A stretch of DNA of 47,117 bases from Lederbergia sp. NSJ-179 (lineage in GTDB: Bacteria > Bacillota > Bacilli > Bacillales > Bacillaceae_C). The notes beneath the pieces are model-generated. The model ran no database searches and was not told the origin of the DNA. It worked only from the letters and a program-made list of their open reading frames with translations. The DNA lies in the NCBI RefSeq assembly GCF_022867885.1, contig NZ_JALIFP010000032.1, positions 1 through 47,117 of the forward strand, read 5' to 3'. Numbering within the stretch: the stretch's first letter is position 1; each line of letters starts with the position of its first letter. Of this stretch, positions 1 through 7,636 are shown piece after piece. The translations under genes were made by a program, and so were the position numbers.

Positions 1-104
1 TCTACGCCTGTGGAGACTGTGTAAGACATATTTGGGACACCCCCATTATGCAATGGTTCATGAAACAGGAAGCCCCTTCTTCAAACAACCCGACAGGGTG
101 TTAA
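1..104 (+). CDS. TnpB C-terminal tail, IS200/IS605 type (5' part outside window)
   Basis: The reading frame is open from the window edge and stops at 102-104. The visible peptide begins YACGDCVR and ends MKQEAPSSNNPTGC. From memory, a CGDxVR stretch followed by a KQEA tail is usual at the C-terminus of IS1341-group TnpB proteins, the RNA-guided RuvC nucleases of IS200/IS605 elements. Only about 33 residues are visible, so neither the RuvC motifs nor intactness can be judged. The following bases fold like the right end of such an element, which supports the call. Confidence 0.6.
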   Translation, partial: YACGDCVRHIWDTPIMQWFMKQEAPSSNNPTGC

Positions 105-120
105 GGAGGGGTCATTCACG
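60..120 (+). mobile_element. Right end of IS200/IS605-type element, overlapping the omega-RNA 3' region
   Basis: A nested hairpin overlaps the end of the tnpB frame. CCCCTTCTT (73-81) pairs with AAGGAGGGG (103-111) with one G-U pair, and an inner CCC/GGG stem encloses the loop. IS200/IS605 elements carry subterminal hairpins of this kind, and in tnpB elements the omega RNA ends here. The outer boundary is probably near TTCAC at 115-119, 17 nt before the mtnE start. The exact end needs comparison with other copies. Confidence 0.55.
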
Positions 121-136
121 TAAAAGAGGTTAGGTC

Positions 137-1300
137 ATGAAACTTTCACAGAAAATGCAAAATCTCCCTACACAGTTTTTTGCGACTCTCGTTCGAAAAG
201 TAGGAAAGGCTGTAGCAGAAGGGAGAGATGTGATTAATTTAGGACAAGGGAACCCTGATCAGCCAACACCCAATCATATTGTCAAAGCCCTGCAAAAATC
301 CGTAGAAGATCCAGTTACGCATAAATATTCTCCTTTTAGAGGCTTGGCGGAATTGAAGGAGGCTATGGCTGATTTTTATAAACGGGAATATCAAGTGGAA
401 ATTGACCCAGAGAAAGAGATAGCTATTCTGTTCGGAACTAAAATTGGTTTAGTTGAATTACCGATGGCGATCTTAAATCCGGGGGATATGATGTTATTAC
501 CTGATCCAGGCTATCCGGATTACTTATCAGGGGTGACACTGGCAGATGCTCACTATGAAACAATCCCTTTATTGGCGGAAGATGGCTTTCTTCCGAATTA
601 TGATAAACTGCCAACGCCAATAAAAGAAAAAGCGAAACTGTTATATCTGAATTATCCGAATAACCCTACTGGCGCTGTTGCAGACTTAGCGTTTTTTGAA
701 AAGACCGTAGCTTTGGCAAAAGAATATGACATCGCCGTTTCTCATGATTTTGCTTATGGGGCGATTGGGTTTGATGGTCAAAAGCCGATTAGCTTCTTGC
801 AAGCAGAAGGAGCCAAAGATGTTGGTATTGAAATGTATACCTTGTCGAAAACGTATAATATGGCAGGCTGGCGTGTCGGCTTTGCGGTTGGGAATTCCAC
901 TATGATCGAAGCGATCAATTTGATCCAAGATCATCTTTTCGTTAGCCTCTTTCCGGCAGTACAGCATGCAGCGATAGCGGCGCTTTCCGAATCACAAGAC
1001 TGTGTTTCGGAATTAGTCGCTTTGTATGAAGGGCGCCGCAACGCGCTTATGGAAGAGTGTCATCGGATTGGCTGGGATGTAGCAGCCCCGCAAGGTTCCT
1101 TTTTTGCATGGCTGCCCGTAGCGGCCGGTTTCACAAGTGAGGCATTCGCTGATCTTTTACTAGAAAAGGCTGACGTAGCGGTCGCTCCAGGCAATGGCTT
1201 TGGTAAATTTGGAGAAGGATATGTACGTGTTGGATTATTAGTAGAGGAAGAACGGCTAAGAGAGGCTGTTCGGAGGATTGAAAAATTAAATTTATTCTAA
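137..1300 (+). CDS. mtnE: Methionine-salvage aminotransferase MtnE
   Basis: PLP-dependent class I aminotransferase of 387 residues. It closely resembles my memory of Bacillus MtnE (YkrV) along its whole length. MtnE transaminates 2-keto-4-methylthiobutyrate to methionine, the last step of the methylthioadenosine salvage cycle, in the cytosol. Visible landmarks are GQGNPDQPTP (37-46), NYPNNPTGA (172-180) and the PLP-lysine motif SKTYNMAGWR with Lys238. The ATG at 137 has AGAGG at 125-129 in front. The usual Bacillus upstream region is replaced by the end of an IS element, so its own promoter may be lost or lie inside the element. No other mtn gene is in the window. Confidence 0.93.
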   Translation: MKLSQKMQNLPTQFFATLVRKVGKAVAEGRDVINLGQGNPDQPTPNHIVKALQKSVEDPVTHKYSPFRGLAELKEAMADFYKREYQVEIDPEKEIAILFGTKIGLVELPMAILNPGDMMLLPDPGYPDYLSGVTLADAHYETIPLLAEDGFLPNYDKLPTPIKEKAKLLYLNYPNNPTGAVADLAFFEKTVALAKEYDIAVSHDFAYGAIGFDGQKPISFLQAEGAKDVGIEMYTLSKTYNMAGWRVGFAVGNSTMIEAINLIQDHLFVSLFPAVQHAAIAALSESQDCVSELVALYEGRRNALMEECHRIGWDVAAPQGSFFAWLPVAAGFTSEAFADLLLEKADVAVAPGNGFGKFGEGYVRVGLLVEEERLREAVRRIEKLNLF

Positions 1301-1308
1301 TGAAAAAA

Positions 1309-1335
1309 CTCTTTGCAACCGCAAAGGGTTTTTTT
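1309..1335 (+). terminator. Rho-independent terminator of mtnE
   Basis: CTCTTTGC, loop AACC, GCAAAGGG, then seven T. It lies 9 bases after the mtnE stop. Confidence 0.85.
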
Positions 1336-1467
1336 ATAAGACAAAAATTGTTTCGCTTGAAAAGGGACAACGGCTCATAAATTGCTTGCTAATAGACAGC
1401 ATATAACGGCTAATGGACCTCATTCAGGGTCTGTTCTTTTAGATGTTTAAAATTTTTATATAAAAAA

Positions 1468-1493
1468 TGAACGGTTTAATACTTTAGAGCGTC
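1468..1493 (+). promoter_or_regulatory. ECF-type (SigY-like) autoregulatory promoter
   Basis: TGAACG (1468-1473), 16 bp, CGTC (1490-1493). This has the -35/-10 architecture of Bacillus ECF promoters and resembles the B. subtilis sigY promoter as I recall it. It sits 40 bp before the sigY start, as expected for self-activation. Confidence 0.75.
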
Positions 1494-1532
1494 TAATCTT
1501 ATAGAACTGATCGAAAGGGGGATGGGCTTGCA

Positions 1533-2063
1533 TTGAACGAAAAGGAAGAAGGTCAACTGATTAAAGCGGCAGTGAAAGGCAATGATGAGGCCTTCACTCG
1601 GCTTTTTCAAGAGCATTATCGTTTTGTTTATCAATATTTAGTTAAAGTGAGTCTTGACCCCGATTTGGCAGAGGATTTGATGCAAGAAACGATGCTCAAA
1701 AGCTATGTCCATCTCTCAAGCTATAAAGGGGAATCCAAATTTTCAACATGGTTGATTTCGATTGCTTCCCGATTATTTATCGATCATCAGCGTAAAACGA
1801 AGAGGGAGAGAAAAAAACAGGAAAAATTGAGGGAAGAGATTATAAGGAAAGTAAAGTGGAATGTGACCGTCAATGGCTATGAATGGACAGAATATATGGC
1901 CCAATTTGCGTTATTAGATGCAGCGATACGGACACCAATTCTCTTACGACATTTTTACGGATACACTTATAAGGAAATTGCTCTTATGCTCGGTTTAAAG
2001 GAAGGTACTGTGAAAACACGTGTCCATCATGGCATGAAGAAAATTCGAAAGGAGTGGTCGTGA
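1533..2063 (+). CDS. sigY: ECF RNA polymerase sigma factor SigY
   Basis: A 176-residue sigma-70 family ECF factor. Region 2 covers about residues 20-85 (core binding and -10 recognition, with DLMQETMLK and FSTWL). Region 4 covers about 120-175, with the helix-turn-helix [20 protein letters not shown] for -35 recognition. The start is TTG with an AAAGGGGG ribosome site about 10 bases upstream. Identity rests on similarity to SigY and on the order of the five following genes, which matches yxlC-D-E-F-G of B. subtilis. In that species SigY is held in check by the small membrane proteins encoded next to it. The inducing signal is unclear. Confidence 0.92.
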   Translation: MNEKEEGQLIKAAVKGNDEAFTRLFQEHYRFVYQYLVKVSLDPDLAEDLMQETMLKSYVHLSSYKGESKFSTWLISIASRLFIDHQRKTKRERKKQEKLREEIIRKVKWNVTVNGYEWTEYMAQFALLDAAIRTPILLRHFYGYTYKEIALMLGLKEGTVKTRVHHGMKKIRKEWS

Positions 2064-2399
2064 ATGAAAGATTCTCAAGAACAAGAGTGGCTTACACAGT
2101 TTAAAAAGGATTTGGAAAAGCTAGAAAAAACCTTTGAAGCAAAGGTTCCGGAACAGACTCAATTGATGAATGTGCTGCAGGAATTCAAACGAAAGCGTAA
2201 GCGTGCTTTTAAAAGGGAGTTGACTAGTTTTCTAATCACGGCCTTACTTATCCTCATTTCTTATAGCCTGCTAGCATTAAAGATAACGTCTGTTTTTATC
2301 TGGGTGCAGGGTTTAGCGATTGGCGCCATACCGGTCATCTTGATAGCCGAAAGAAAGCGAAGTAAGAAACAGGTCGGGGTGACAGAACATGGACACTGA
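2064..2399 (+). CDS. yxlC: Anti-SigY membrane protein YxlC
   Basis: A 111-residue protein with a hydrophilic, charged N-terminal half (residues 1-50, probably cytosolic and sigma-contacting) and two predicted transmembrane helices (about 54-73 and 77-95). It starts directly after the sigY stop, with its ribosome site inside the sigY end, so the two are translationally close. In B. subtilis YxlC is reported as a negative regulator of SigY. The assignment here rests on position, size and topology more than on strong residue conservation. Its last codons overlap yxlD. Confidence 0.82.
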   Translation: MKDSQEQEWLTQFKKDLEKLEKTFEAKVPEQTQLMNVLQEFKRKRKRAFKRELTSFLITALLILISYSLLALKITSVFIWVQGLAIGAIPVILIAERKRSKKQVGVTEHGH

Positions 2400-2595
2400 A
2401 AAGTTAATCACCCTCTTGCTTGTTTCGCCAATCTTACTTATCCAGAGCATTCTTTTATTTATCGATGCGAAGAAAAAAGGGGCCTATGCTTGGGTCTGGG
2501 GAATCTTGGGGTTGCTGCAATTCCCATTCCCTACGATATTTTATTATTTCTTTGTGGTACGTCCGTTTCGAAAAAAACAAATGGAGGAAGAGTAA
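2389..2595 (+). CDS. yxlD: Small membrane protein YxlD (SigY regulation)
   Basis: A 68-residue protein with two hydrophobic helices (about 5-24 and 31-55) and a charged C-terminal tail (RPFRKKQMEEE). Its ATG lies inside the yxlC end, an 11-base overlap that suggests translational coupling. Position and size match B. subtilis YxlD, which together with YxlC is reported to restrain SigY at the membrane. The sequence alone is too short and hydrophobic to prove function, so operon order is the main evidence. Confidence 0.8.
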   Translation: MDTEKLITLLLVSPILLIQSILLFIDAKKKGAYAWVWGILGLLQFPFPTIFYYFFVVRPFRKKQMEEE

Positions 2596-2596
2596 T

Positions 2597-2785
2597 ATGA
2601 GTATTTCTTGGGAAATGATTGCCCCAATAATTGGATTGCAACTTATTTTGATGATCGTTGCGCTCATTAGCTGTGTGAAAGAAGAGGAAACGAATGGTCC
2701 GAAGTGGTTATGGGCGCTTATCATTATTTTCGTGAATCTCGTTGGACCTGTGCTTTATTTTATGATTGGAAGAAAGAGATACTAG
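2597..2785 (+). CDS. yxlE: PLDc_N-type membrane protein YxlE
   Basis: A 62-residue membrane protein whose start is the ATG at 2597, directly after the yxlD stop. A longer in-frame reading from further upstream overlaps yxlD and lacks a ribosome site. The second half, PKWLWALIIIFVNLVGPVLY followed by a GRK turn, is the PLDc_N pattern (WxxLxxxxxxVGPxLYxxxGR) found in small Bacillus membrane proteins and at the N-terminus of cardiolipin synthases. It corresponds to YxlE of the B. subtilis sigY operon. It is probably an accessory to sigma control or to the ABC transporter that follows. It contains no catalytic HKD motif. Confidence 0.82.
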   Translation: MSISWEMIAPIIGLQLILMIVALISCVKEEETNGPKWLWALIIIFVNLVGPVLYFMIGRKRY

Positions 2786-2798
2786 GGGGAAAAAAACG

Positions 2799-3689
2799 AT
2801 GCTGCTTACCGTAAATTCATTGACAAAGAAATATAGGCAACAACTTGCCGTAGCTGAATTATCTTTCACGCTCGAAAACAATCAATGTGTGGCTCTGTTG
2901 GGACCGAATGGTTCAGGAAAAACAACGACTTTGAATATGTTGGCCGGGCTTTTGACGCCTACATCAGGAACGATTTATTTTTCGGGGAAGCCTACTATGA
3001 ATCGTTATGAAATGGGCTATTTGCCGCAATATCCAGCCTTTTATCCTTGGATGACAGCAAGAGAGTATCTACATTTTGTAGGAAAACTCTCCGGACTTTC
3101 AAAGGAAATGCGCAAACGAAATAGTGAGGAAATGCTCACCTTTGTTGGATTAGAAGAAGCAAAAAACAAACGGATTGGCGGGTTTTCTGGTGGGATGAAG
3201 CAACGTCTTGGTTTGGCGCAGGCCATGTTGCATGAACCAAAGCTATTGATTTTGGATGAACCTGTTTCAGCTCTAGATCCACAAGGCCGCAGAGCTGTAT
3301 TAACGATTATGCAGGAGCTAAAAAAGAGAATGGCGATTTTATTTTCAACCCATGTGTTGCATGACGCAGAACAAGTCTGTGATGAGATTGTCATGTTGAA
3401 AGACGGGCGAATGAAGTGGTCTGGATCTCTAGAGGATTTAAAGGCAACACAGCAAACAGAAACCTTTGTTTTGGAAGTGGAAGAGGAGATAACGAAATGG
3501 CTCTCTTCAAAAGGCTATCTTCGTGCTGTCCATTTTTTATCACCTTATGCAGCGGAAATCACTTTCGAGTATAAAAGTGGACGCAACCAGCTTTTATTAG
3601 AATGTCTACGGGATCAGTTGACAATCATTCGCTTTGAACAGAAAAAATCCTCATTAGAAGAGGCGTATATGGAGGTGGTCAATCAATGA
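2799..3689 (+). CDS. yxlF: ABC transporter ATP-binding protein YxlF
   Basis: A 296-residue ABC ATPase. Walker A GPNGSGKTT is at residues 35-43, the signature FSGGMKQR follows in the middle, then Walker B LLILDEP and the H-loop STHVLHDAEQ. A C-terminal extension of about 80 residues follows. Start: the ATG at 2799 has AGGGGGA at 2784-2790, so an upstream in-frame start inside yxlE is less likely. It pairs with the ABC-2 permease encoded next (4-base overlap), forming an exporter probably under SigY control. The substrate is unknown. Confidence 0.88.
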   Translation: MLLTVNSLTKKYRQQLAVAELSFTLENNQCVALLGPNGSGKTTTLNMLAGLLTPTSGTIYFSGKPTMNRYEMGYLPQYPAFYPWMTAREYLHFVGKLSGLSKEMRKRNSEEMLTFVGLEEAKNKRIGGFSGGMKQRLGLAQAMLHEPKLLILDEPVSALDPQGRRAVLTIMQELKKRMAILFSTHVLHDAEQVCDEIVMLKDGRMKWSGSLEDLKATQQTETFVLEVEEEITKWLSSKGYLRAVHFLSPYAAEITFEYKSGRNQLLLECLRDQLTIIRFEQKKSSLEEAYMEVVNQ

Positions 3690-4462
3690 GTGTCTTTCTA
3701 ACTTTAGTACAAAAGGAATGGATAGAAGCTTGGCGTGATAAAAAATGGGTGTGGCTTCCGATTGTGATTAGTATTTTGGCCATTTCTCAACCACTCAGCC
3801 AATATTATATGCCGCAAATTTTAGATATGGCCGGTAATCTCCCAGAAGGAACGGTGATTGAAATCCCTGTTCCAACTGGGGGAGAGGTGTTAGCTGGAAC
3901 GCTTGGACAGTTAGGGATCATGGGAACAGCAATTTTTGTCCTTAGTGTAATGGGTAGTATCGCTTATGAAAGAAATAGTGGTGCCTTGTCTTTAGTAATG
4001 GCCCGTCCTGTTCAAGCCCTTCAGTATATTGCCAGCAAATGGGTAGCGAATGCGGTCATTCTTTTATTTTCCTTCGCTTTAGGTTACGGTCTTTGTTATT
4101 ATTATACAAATATATTATTTGATCGTGTGGAGCTAAAAACGTTTGTAGGAAGTCTAGCGGTTTATAGTATATGGATTTTATTCATTTTGTCTGTGACACT
4201 GCTTGGGGGGACCCTTTTTAAAAAGGCAGGGGGAATTGCGGGAGGAAGTCTTGTTGTGATTGCTGCCTTATCGTTAGGTAGCTCGCTATTTCCAAAATAT
4301 ATGGAATGGAGTCCTGCTAATGCTCAAAGTCAGGCGAGTCATTATTTATTAACAGGCACATGGGAGGATTCACTCACGATAATGTTAATCGCTAGCGTCT
4401 TCCTGCTGGCAGGACTATTTTCATTAACTGTTTATTCATTCAAACGTTATGAAAGCTATTAA
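3686..4462 (+). CDS. yxlG: ABC-2 type permease YxlG
   Basis: A 258-residue integral membrane protein with an N-terminal cytosolic stretch (LVQKEWIEAWRDKKW) followed by about six hydrophobic helices, the first followed by a long extracytoplasmic loop. This is the NosY/ABC-2 permease layout. ATG overlaps the yxlF stop (ATGA), so the two are translated together. It is the last gene of the sigY operon. The partner ATPase and the gene order identify it as YxlG. The exported substrate has not been established. Confidence 0.86.
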   Translation: MSVFLTLVQKEWIEAWRDKKWVWLPIVISILAISQPLSQYYMPQILDMAGNLPEGTVIEIPVPTGGEVLAGTLGQLGIMGTAIFVLSVMGSIAYERNSGALSLVMARPVQALQYIASKWVANAVILLFSFALGYGLCYYYTNILFDRVELKTFVGSLAVYSIWILFILSVTLLGGTLFKKAGGIAGGSLVVIAALSLGSSLFPKYMEWSPANAQSQASHYLLTGTWEDSLTIMLIASVFLLAGLFSLTVYSFKRYESY

Positions 4463-4474
4463 GTGCAGCCACAA

Positions 4475-4503
4475 AACGCCCAACCTGTTTCAAGGTGGGC
4501 GTT
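4475..4503. terminator. Hairpin between convergent yxlG and MFS genes
   Basis: AACGCCCAACCT pairs with AGGTGGGCGTT around a short loop. On the minus strand the stem is followed by TTTTG, so it fits the MFS gene better. On the plus strand there is no T-run. A GTGCCAGGCAC palindrome (4520-4530) lies next to it. Confidence 0.6.
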
Positions 4504-4538
4504 CCACAAAATTCGGGGCGTGCCAGGCACCCTAGAGT

Positions 4539-5708
4539 TTACAATCGCAAAGCTTTTTTTGAAGTGGCAACCTTATAGGCTTGATACAAAATCAAGGCGA
4601 CCACAGATAAGATCATCCCCGATATATACGGTAGTCCAGTCGCTGTTTTAAAGAGCCAGCCACCTAATGGCGGTCCGACTATGCGACCAACGGAATCAAA
4701 GGAGGATAATAATCCGGTTGTATTTCCATGGCCTGTTGTCGATGTTTTCGTCAAGAGGGCAGATACACTTGGACGAATGACACCATTGCCAATTCCGAAA
4801 ATGGTTAAATAAATAGCGGCTGTTGTAAAGCTGTCCACAAGTAAAATTAAACCAAACCCAATGGCAGATATCATAATGCCGAGTTGGATGACAGCTCCTT
4901 CTCCATATTTCTTTGTTAGTCTTCCTACTAACCCACCTTGGACAATCGCTCCAGCGAGTCCCATAATCATAAAGAGATAGCCAAGCTGAACGGTTCCTAA
5001 TCCAGCCTTTTTAGCGGCAAAATAGGCAAAAGTGGCTTCAAGACCTGCCATGGATAAGGAAACGAATAATTGTAAAATAAACAAAATCGAAATTGGACCA
5101 TTCATTGCATGAAACATCGATTCTCTTTTTCCTGTCTCTTCTCCTCGTTTCTCAGCCGGAAGGGATTCCCTGAGGATAAACAGAACAAGAAAGAACGTGA
5201 TGATAGAAGAAATACCGGAAAGTAAAAACGGTGTACTTAAGTTTGATTCTGAAAAAATTCCGCCAATAGCCGGACCAAGAATAAATCCTAGCCCAACAGA
5301 CGCTCCAACCACGCCCATTCCTTTTCCCCGATCTTCAGGGGAAGTAATATCGGCGACATAAGCTGTGACAGTCGGCATATTGGCCGAAGAGAGTAATCCG
5401 CCAATGATTCTTGCCGCAAATAACATCCATAATTGGGAAGCGAACGCCATTAAAAAGAAAGAAAGGGCTAGTCCTAAAATACCAATCATCATCACCGGCT
5501 TGCGGCCGATACGATCGGAAATTCTTCCCCATATGGGCGAAAATAATAATTGCATTAAAGAATAAACAGCCATTAAAAAACCTAATTGTGTAGGGGTTGC
5601 CCCTAATTCTTCCGCATAAAAGGGTAAGACCGGAATAATGATACCAAATCCTACCATAACAAAAAACATAACAGCAAAAAGGACAGGTAAAGCCTTTTTG
5701 GTTTCCAT
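4539..5708 (-). CDS. MFS drug-efflux-type transporter (DHA1 family)
   Basis: A 389-residue major facilitator with 12 hydrophobic segments. Motif A (GRISDRIGRKP) lies in the loop between helices 2 and 3. The antiporter motif C (GFILGPAIGG) is in helix 5, typical of proton-driven drug and tetracycline exporters. The start codon is preceded by GGTGAGGA. It is a single gene, convergent with the sigY operon and divergent from pbuG. The substrate cannot be deduced; Bmr/NorA-like multidrug efflux is the best guess. Confidence 0.85.
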   Translation of the reverse strand: METKKALPVLFAVMFFVMVGFGIIIPVLPFYAEELGATPTQLGFLMAVYSLMQLLFSPIWGRISDRIGRKPVMMIGILGLALSFFLMAFASQLWMLFAARIIGGLLSSANMPTVTAYVADITSPEDRGKGMGVVGASVGLGFILGPAIGGIFSESNLSTPFLLSGISSIITFFLVLFILRESLPAEKRGEETGKRESMFHAMNGPISILFILQLFVSLSMAGLEATFAYFAAKKAGLGTVQLGYLFMIMGLAGAIVQGGLVGRLTKKYGEGAVIQLGIMISAIGFGLILLVDSFTTAAIYLTIFGIGNGVIRPSVSALLTKTSTTGHGNTTGLLSSFDSVGRIVGPPLGGWLFKTATGLPYISGMILSVVALILYQAYKVATSKKALRL

Positions 5709-5908
5709 CTGGTCCTCACCCCAGGTTTCTGTTGATTTCGCCTCCTTGGTTAAGAGGAGACGGGAGAGTATGATAAAAAGTTTACCACTTCACTAGAAAA
5801 TATCCTATTAATTAGTAAAAGTGAATAGGCAAATTTGTGTATATCTGATGAACTCGGGTAATTGGCGAACAATAGAGAGAAGAAAAATAACAATATTCGT
5901 GTTTTATA

Positions 5909-5938
5909 TTGACGTTTATAGGGCTTTTATGCTATAAA
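5909..5938 (+). promoter_or_regulatory. Sigma-A promoter of the pbuG riboswitch leader
   Basis: TTGACG (5909-5914), 18 bp, TATAAA (5933-5938) with a TGC extended -10. Transcription would start near 5945, just before the aptamer. Confidence 0.75.
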
Positions 5939-5970
5939 TAGAGCTGTACTTATTGCAGTTTTATAAAAAG

Positions 5971-6050
5971 TTCATTGAATGTATATGCTTGGGAATATGG
6001 CTCAAGCGTTTCTACCAGGTAACCGTTAAATTACCCGACTACAGAATGAC
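5971..6050 (+). promoter_or_regulatory. Purine (guanine/hypoxanthine) riboswitch aptamer
   Basis: The conserved core is visible. P2 is GCTTG/CAAGC around GGGAATATGGCT, followed by GTTTCTACC. P3 is GGTAA/TTACC, and then comes CCGACTACAG. The cytosine in the GACTA segment corresponds to C74 of the xpt aptamer, which specifies guanine or hypoxanthine rather than adenine (GATTA). P1 is UCAUU/AAUGA plus UGU/ACA with an internal loop. It controls the purine permease gene that follows. Confidence 0.9.
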
Positions 6051-6131
6051 AACAGAAAAAAGCCATAAAGATATTGACCCGTTCATTAGAATGGACATAG
6101 GCCATTTTCTCTAATCATTTTACGTCGAAAT

Positions 6132-6160
6132 CTGGGTAGAAATACTATTCAGGTTTTTTT
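6132..6160 (+). terminator. Expression-platform terminator of the pbuG riboswitch
   Basis: CTGGGTAG, loop AAATA, CTATTCAG, then GTTTTTTT ending at 6160. It lies between aptamer and coding region, as expected for ligand-induced premature termination. It overlaps a spurious TTG start at 6159, confirming that translation begins downstream. Confidence 0.85.
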
Positions 6161-6191
6161 GCGTTCATATGAAACGATAGGAGGAAAAAGG

Positions 6192-7493
6192 GTGGACCGA
6201 TATTTTAATTTTAAAGAATTAAATACGAGTTACCGTCAAGAATCTGTTGCTGGTTTAACGACATTCTTAGCGATGGCCTATATTTTATTTGTCAATCCAT
6301 CTGTGTTAGGTGATGCTGGGATGGATCAAGGCGCCGTTTATGTAGCAACGGCTTTAGCATCAGCGATTGCCTGTTTAATCATGGGGCTATGGGCCAAATA
6401 CCCTGTAGCACTTGCTCCTGGAATGGGAATTAATGCATTCTTTGCGTATACCGTTGTATTAGGAATGGGCATCCCATGGCAAACGGCTTTAGCGGGAACC
6501 TTCATCTCTGGACTTATCTTTTTTATTCTTACTTTAACGAAAATTCGAGAGACGATTATTAACGCCATTCCAGAGCAGCTAAAATTAGCGGTATCAGCTG
6601 GAATTGGTTTATTTATCACTTTTATTGGTTTTCAAAATGCTGGCATAGTGGTTGATGCGGATCCAGGAACAACGGTCGTAGCTTTAGGAGATATTACGGC
6701 TCCAGGTACATTATTAACCATTTTTGGCATTGTGATTACAGCCTTTTTCATGATACGCGGCTTTAAAGGGGCGATCTTTTATGGAATGATTGTCACAGCG
6801 ATCGCAGGGATTATTTTTAAACAAATTCCGCTTCCCTCTGACATAGTGTCAACGATTCCATCTTTGACACCGACTTTCGGTGTGATGTTTAGTCATTTAG
6901 GGGATTTATTTACTTCCCATATGCTTGTTGTTATTTTTACTTTTTTATTTGTTGATTTCTTTGATACGGCAGGTACTTTAATGGGGGTTGCTAGACAGGC
7001 CGGCTTATTACAAGATGGGAAACTACCGCGGGCCGGAAAAGCATTATCAGCAGATTCCATTGGCACAATGGTCGGAGCTGTTTTAGGTACATCGACAACC
7101 ACTTCCTTTGTGGAATCCACTTCAGGGGTAGCAGCTGGTGGCCGAACTGGATTTACGGCTGTAGTGACCGCAGGTTTCTTTGTCTTAGCTTTGTTCTTCT
7201 CTCCATTGCTAAGTGTTGTCACATCAGAGGTGACAGCACCTGCCTTAATTATTGTCGGAATCCTAATGGCTTCCTCGTTAGCAGAAATTCGTTGGAAGGA
7301 TTTTGAGTTTGCCATTCCTGCTTTTATGACGGTTGTCACAATGCCTTTAACCTACAGTATTTCTACTGGGATTGCGTTAGGCTTTATCTTTTATCCCCTA
7401 ACAATGGTATTTAAAGGTAAATTTAAAGAGGTCCATCCCATTATGTATGTTTTATTTGTCGTGTTTGTTGTTTATCTAGGATGGGCGGCTTAA
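6192..7493 (+). CDS. pbuG: Guanine/hypoxanthine permease, AzgA/PbuG family
   Basis: A 433-residue, roughly 14-helix nucleobase:cation symporter of the NCS2 AzgA branch. Diagnostic stretches are SYRQESVAGLTTFLAMAYI near the N-terminus, ALAPGMGINAFFAYTVV, FVDFFDTAGTLMGVARQAG and VLGTSTTTSFVESTSGVAAG. It imports guanine and hypoxanthine across the cytoplasmic membrane. Start: GTG at 6192 with AGGAGG at 6179-6184. The in-frame TTG at 6159 lies in the terminator T-run and is rejected. A guanine-type riboswitch upstream should shut expression off when purine bases are plentiful. Adenine deaminase follows, so the pair forms a purine-base salvage unit. Confidence 0.92.
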   Translation: MDRYFNFKELNTSYRQESVAGLTTFLAMAYILFVNPSVLGDAGMDQGAVYVATALASAIACLIMGLWAKYPVALAPGMGINAFFAYTVVLGMGIPWQTALAGTFISGLIFFILTLTKIRETIINAIPEQLKLAVSAGIGLFITFIGFQNAGIVVDADPGTTVVALGDITAPGTLLTIFGIVITAFFMIRGFKGAIFYGMIVTAIAGIIFKQIPLPSDIVSTIPSLTPTFGVMFSHLGDLFTSHMLVVIFTFLFVDFFDTAGTLMGVARQAGLLQDGKLPRAGKALSADSIGTMVGAVLGTSTTTSFVESTSGVAAGGRTGFTAVVTAGFFVLALFFSPLLSVVTSEVTAPALIIVGILMASSLAEIRWKDFEFAIPAFMTVVTMPLTYSISTGIALGFIFYPLTMVFKGKFKEVHPIMYVLFVVFVVYLGWAA

Positions 7494-7513
7494 TAAGGTT
7501 TGGATAGATCATT

Positions 7514-7562
7514 AGCGGGAATGCACATGAAAGAATGAGCATTCTTCGCTTTTTCTTTTTTT
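7514..7562 (+). terminator. Terminator after pbuG
   Basis: AGCGGGAATGC (7514-7524) pairs with GCATTCTTCGCT (7539-7550), with small mismatches, and is followed by TTTTCTTTTTTT. Confidence 0.8.
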
Positions 7563-7636
7563 AAAAAATGATTGTGCAGAAATGGAGACAATGTTGATTT
7601 TAAACAATGTTGATTTTCGAAAGGGGATTCGTCCAA

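Noticed and set aside
1365-1425. Possible short repeat GCTCAT / GCTAAT / GCTAAT
   Set aside because: Spacings of 15 and 21 bp do not agree and only three short cores match.
2420-2596. N-terminal extension of the yxlE frame
   Set aside because: It overlaps yxlD out of frame, and the ATG at 2597 gives the family length.
6159-6191. TTG start for pbuG
   Set aside because: It lies in the T-run of the riboswitch terminator; the GTG at 6192 has the AGGAGG site.
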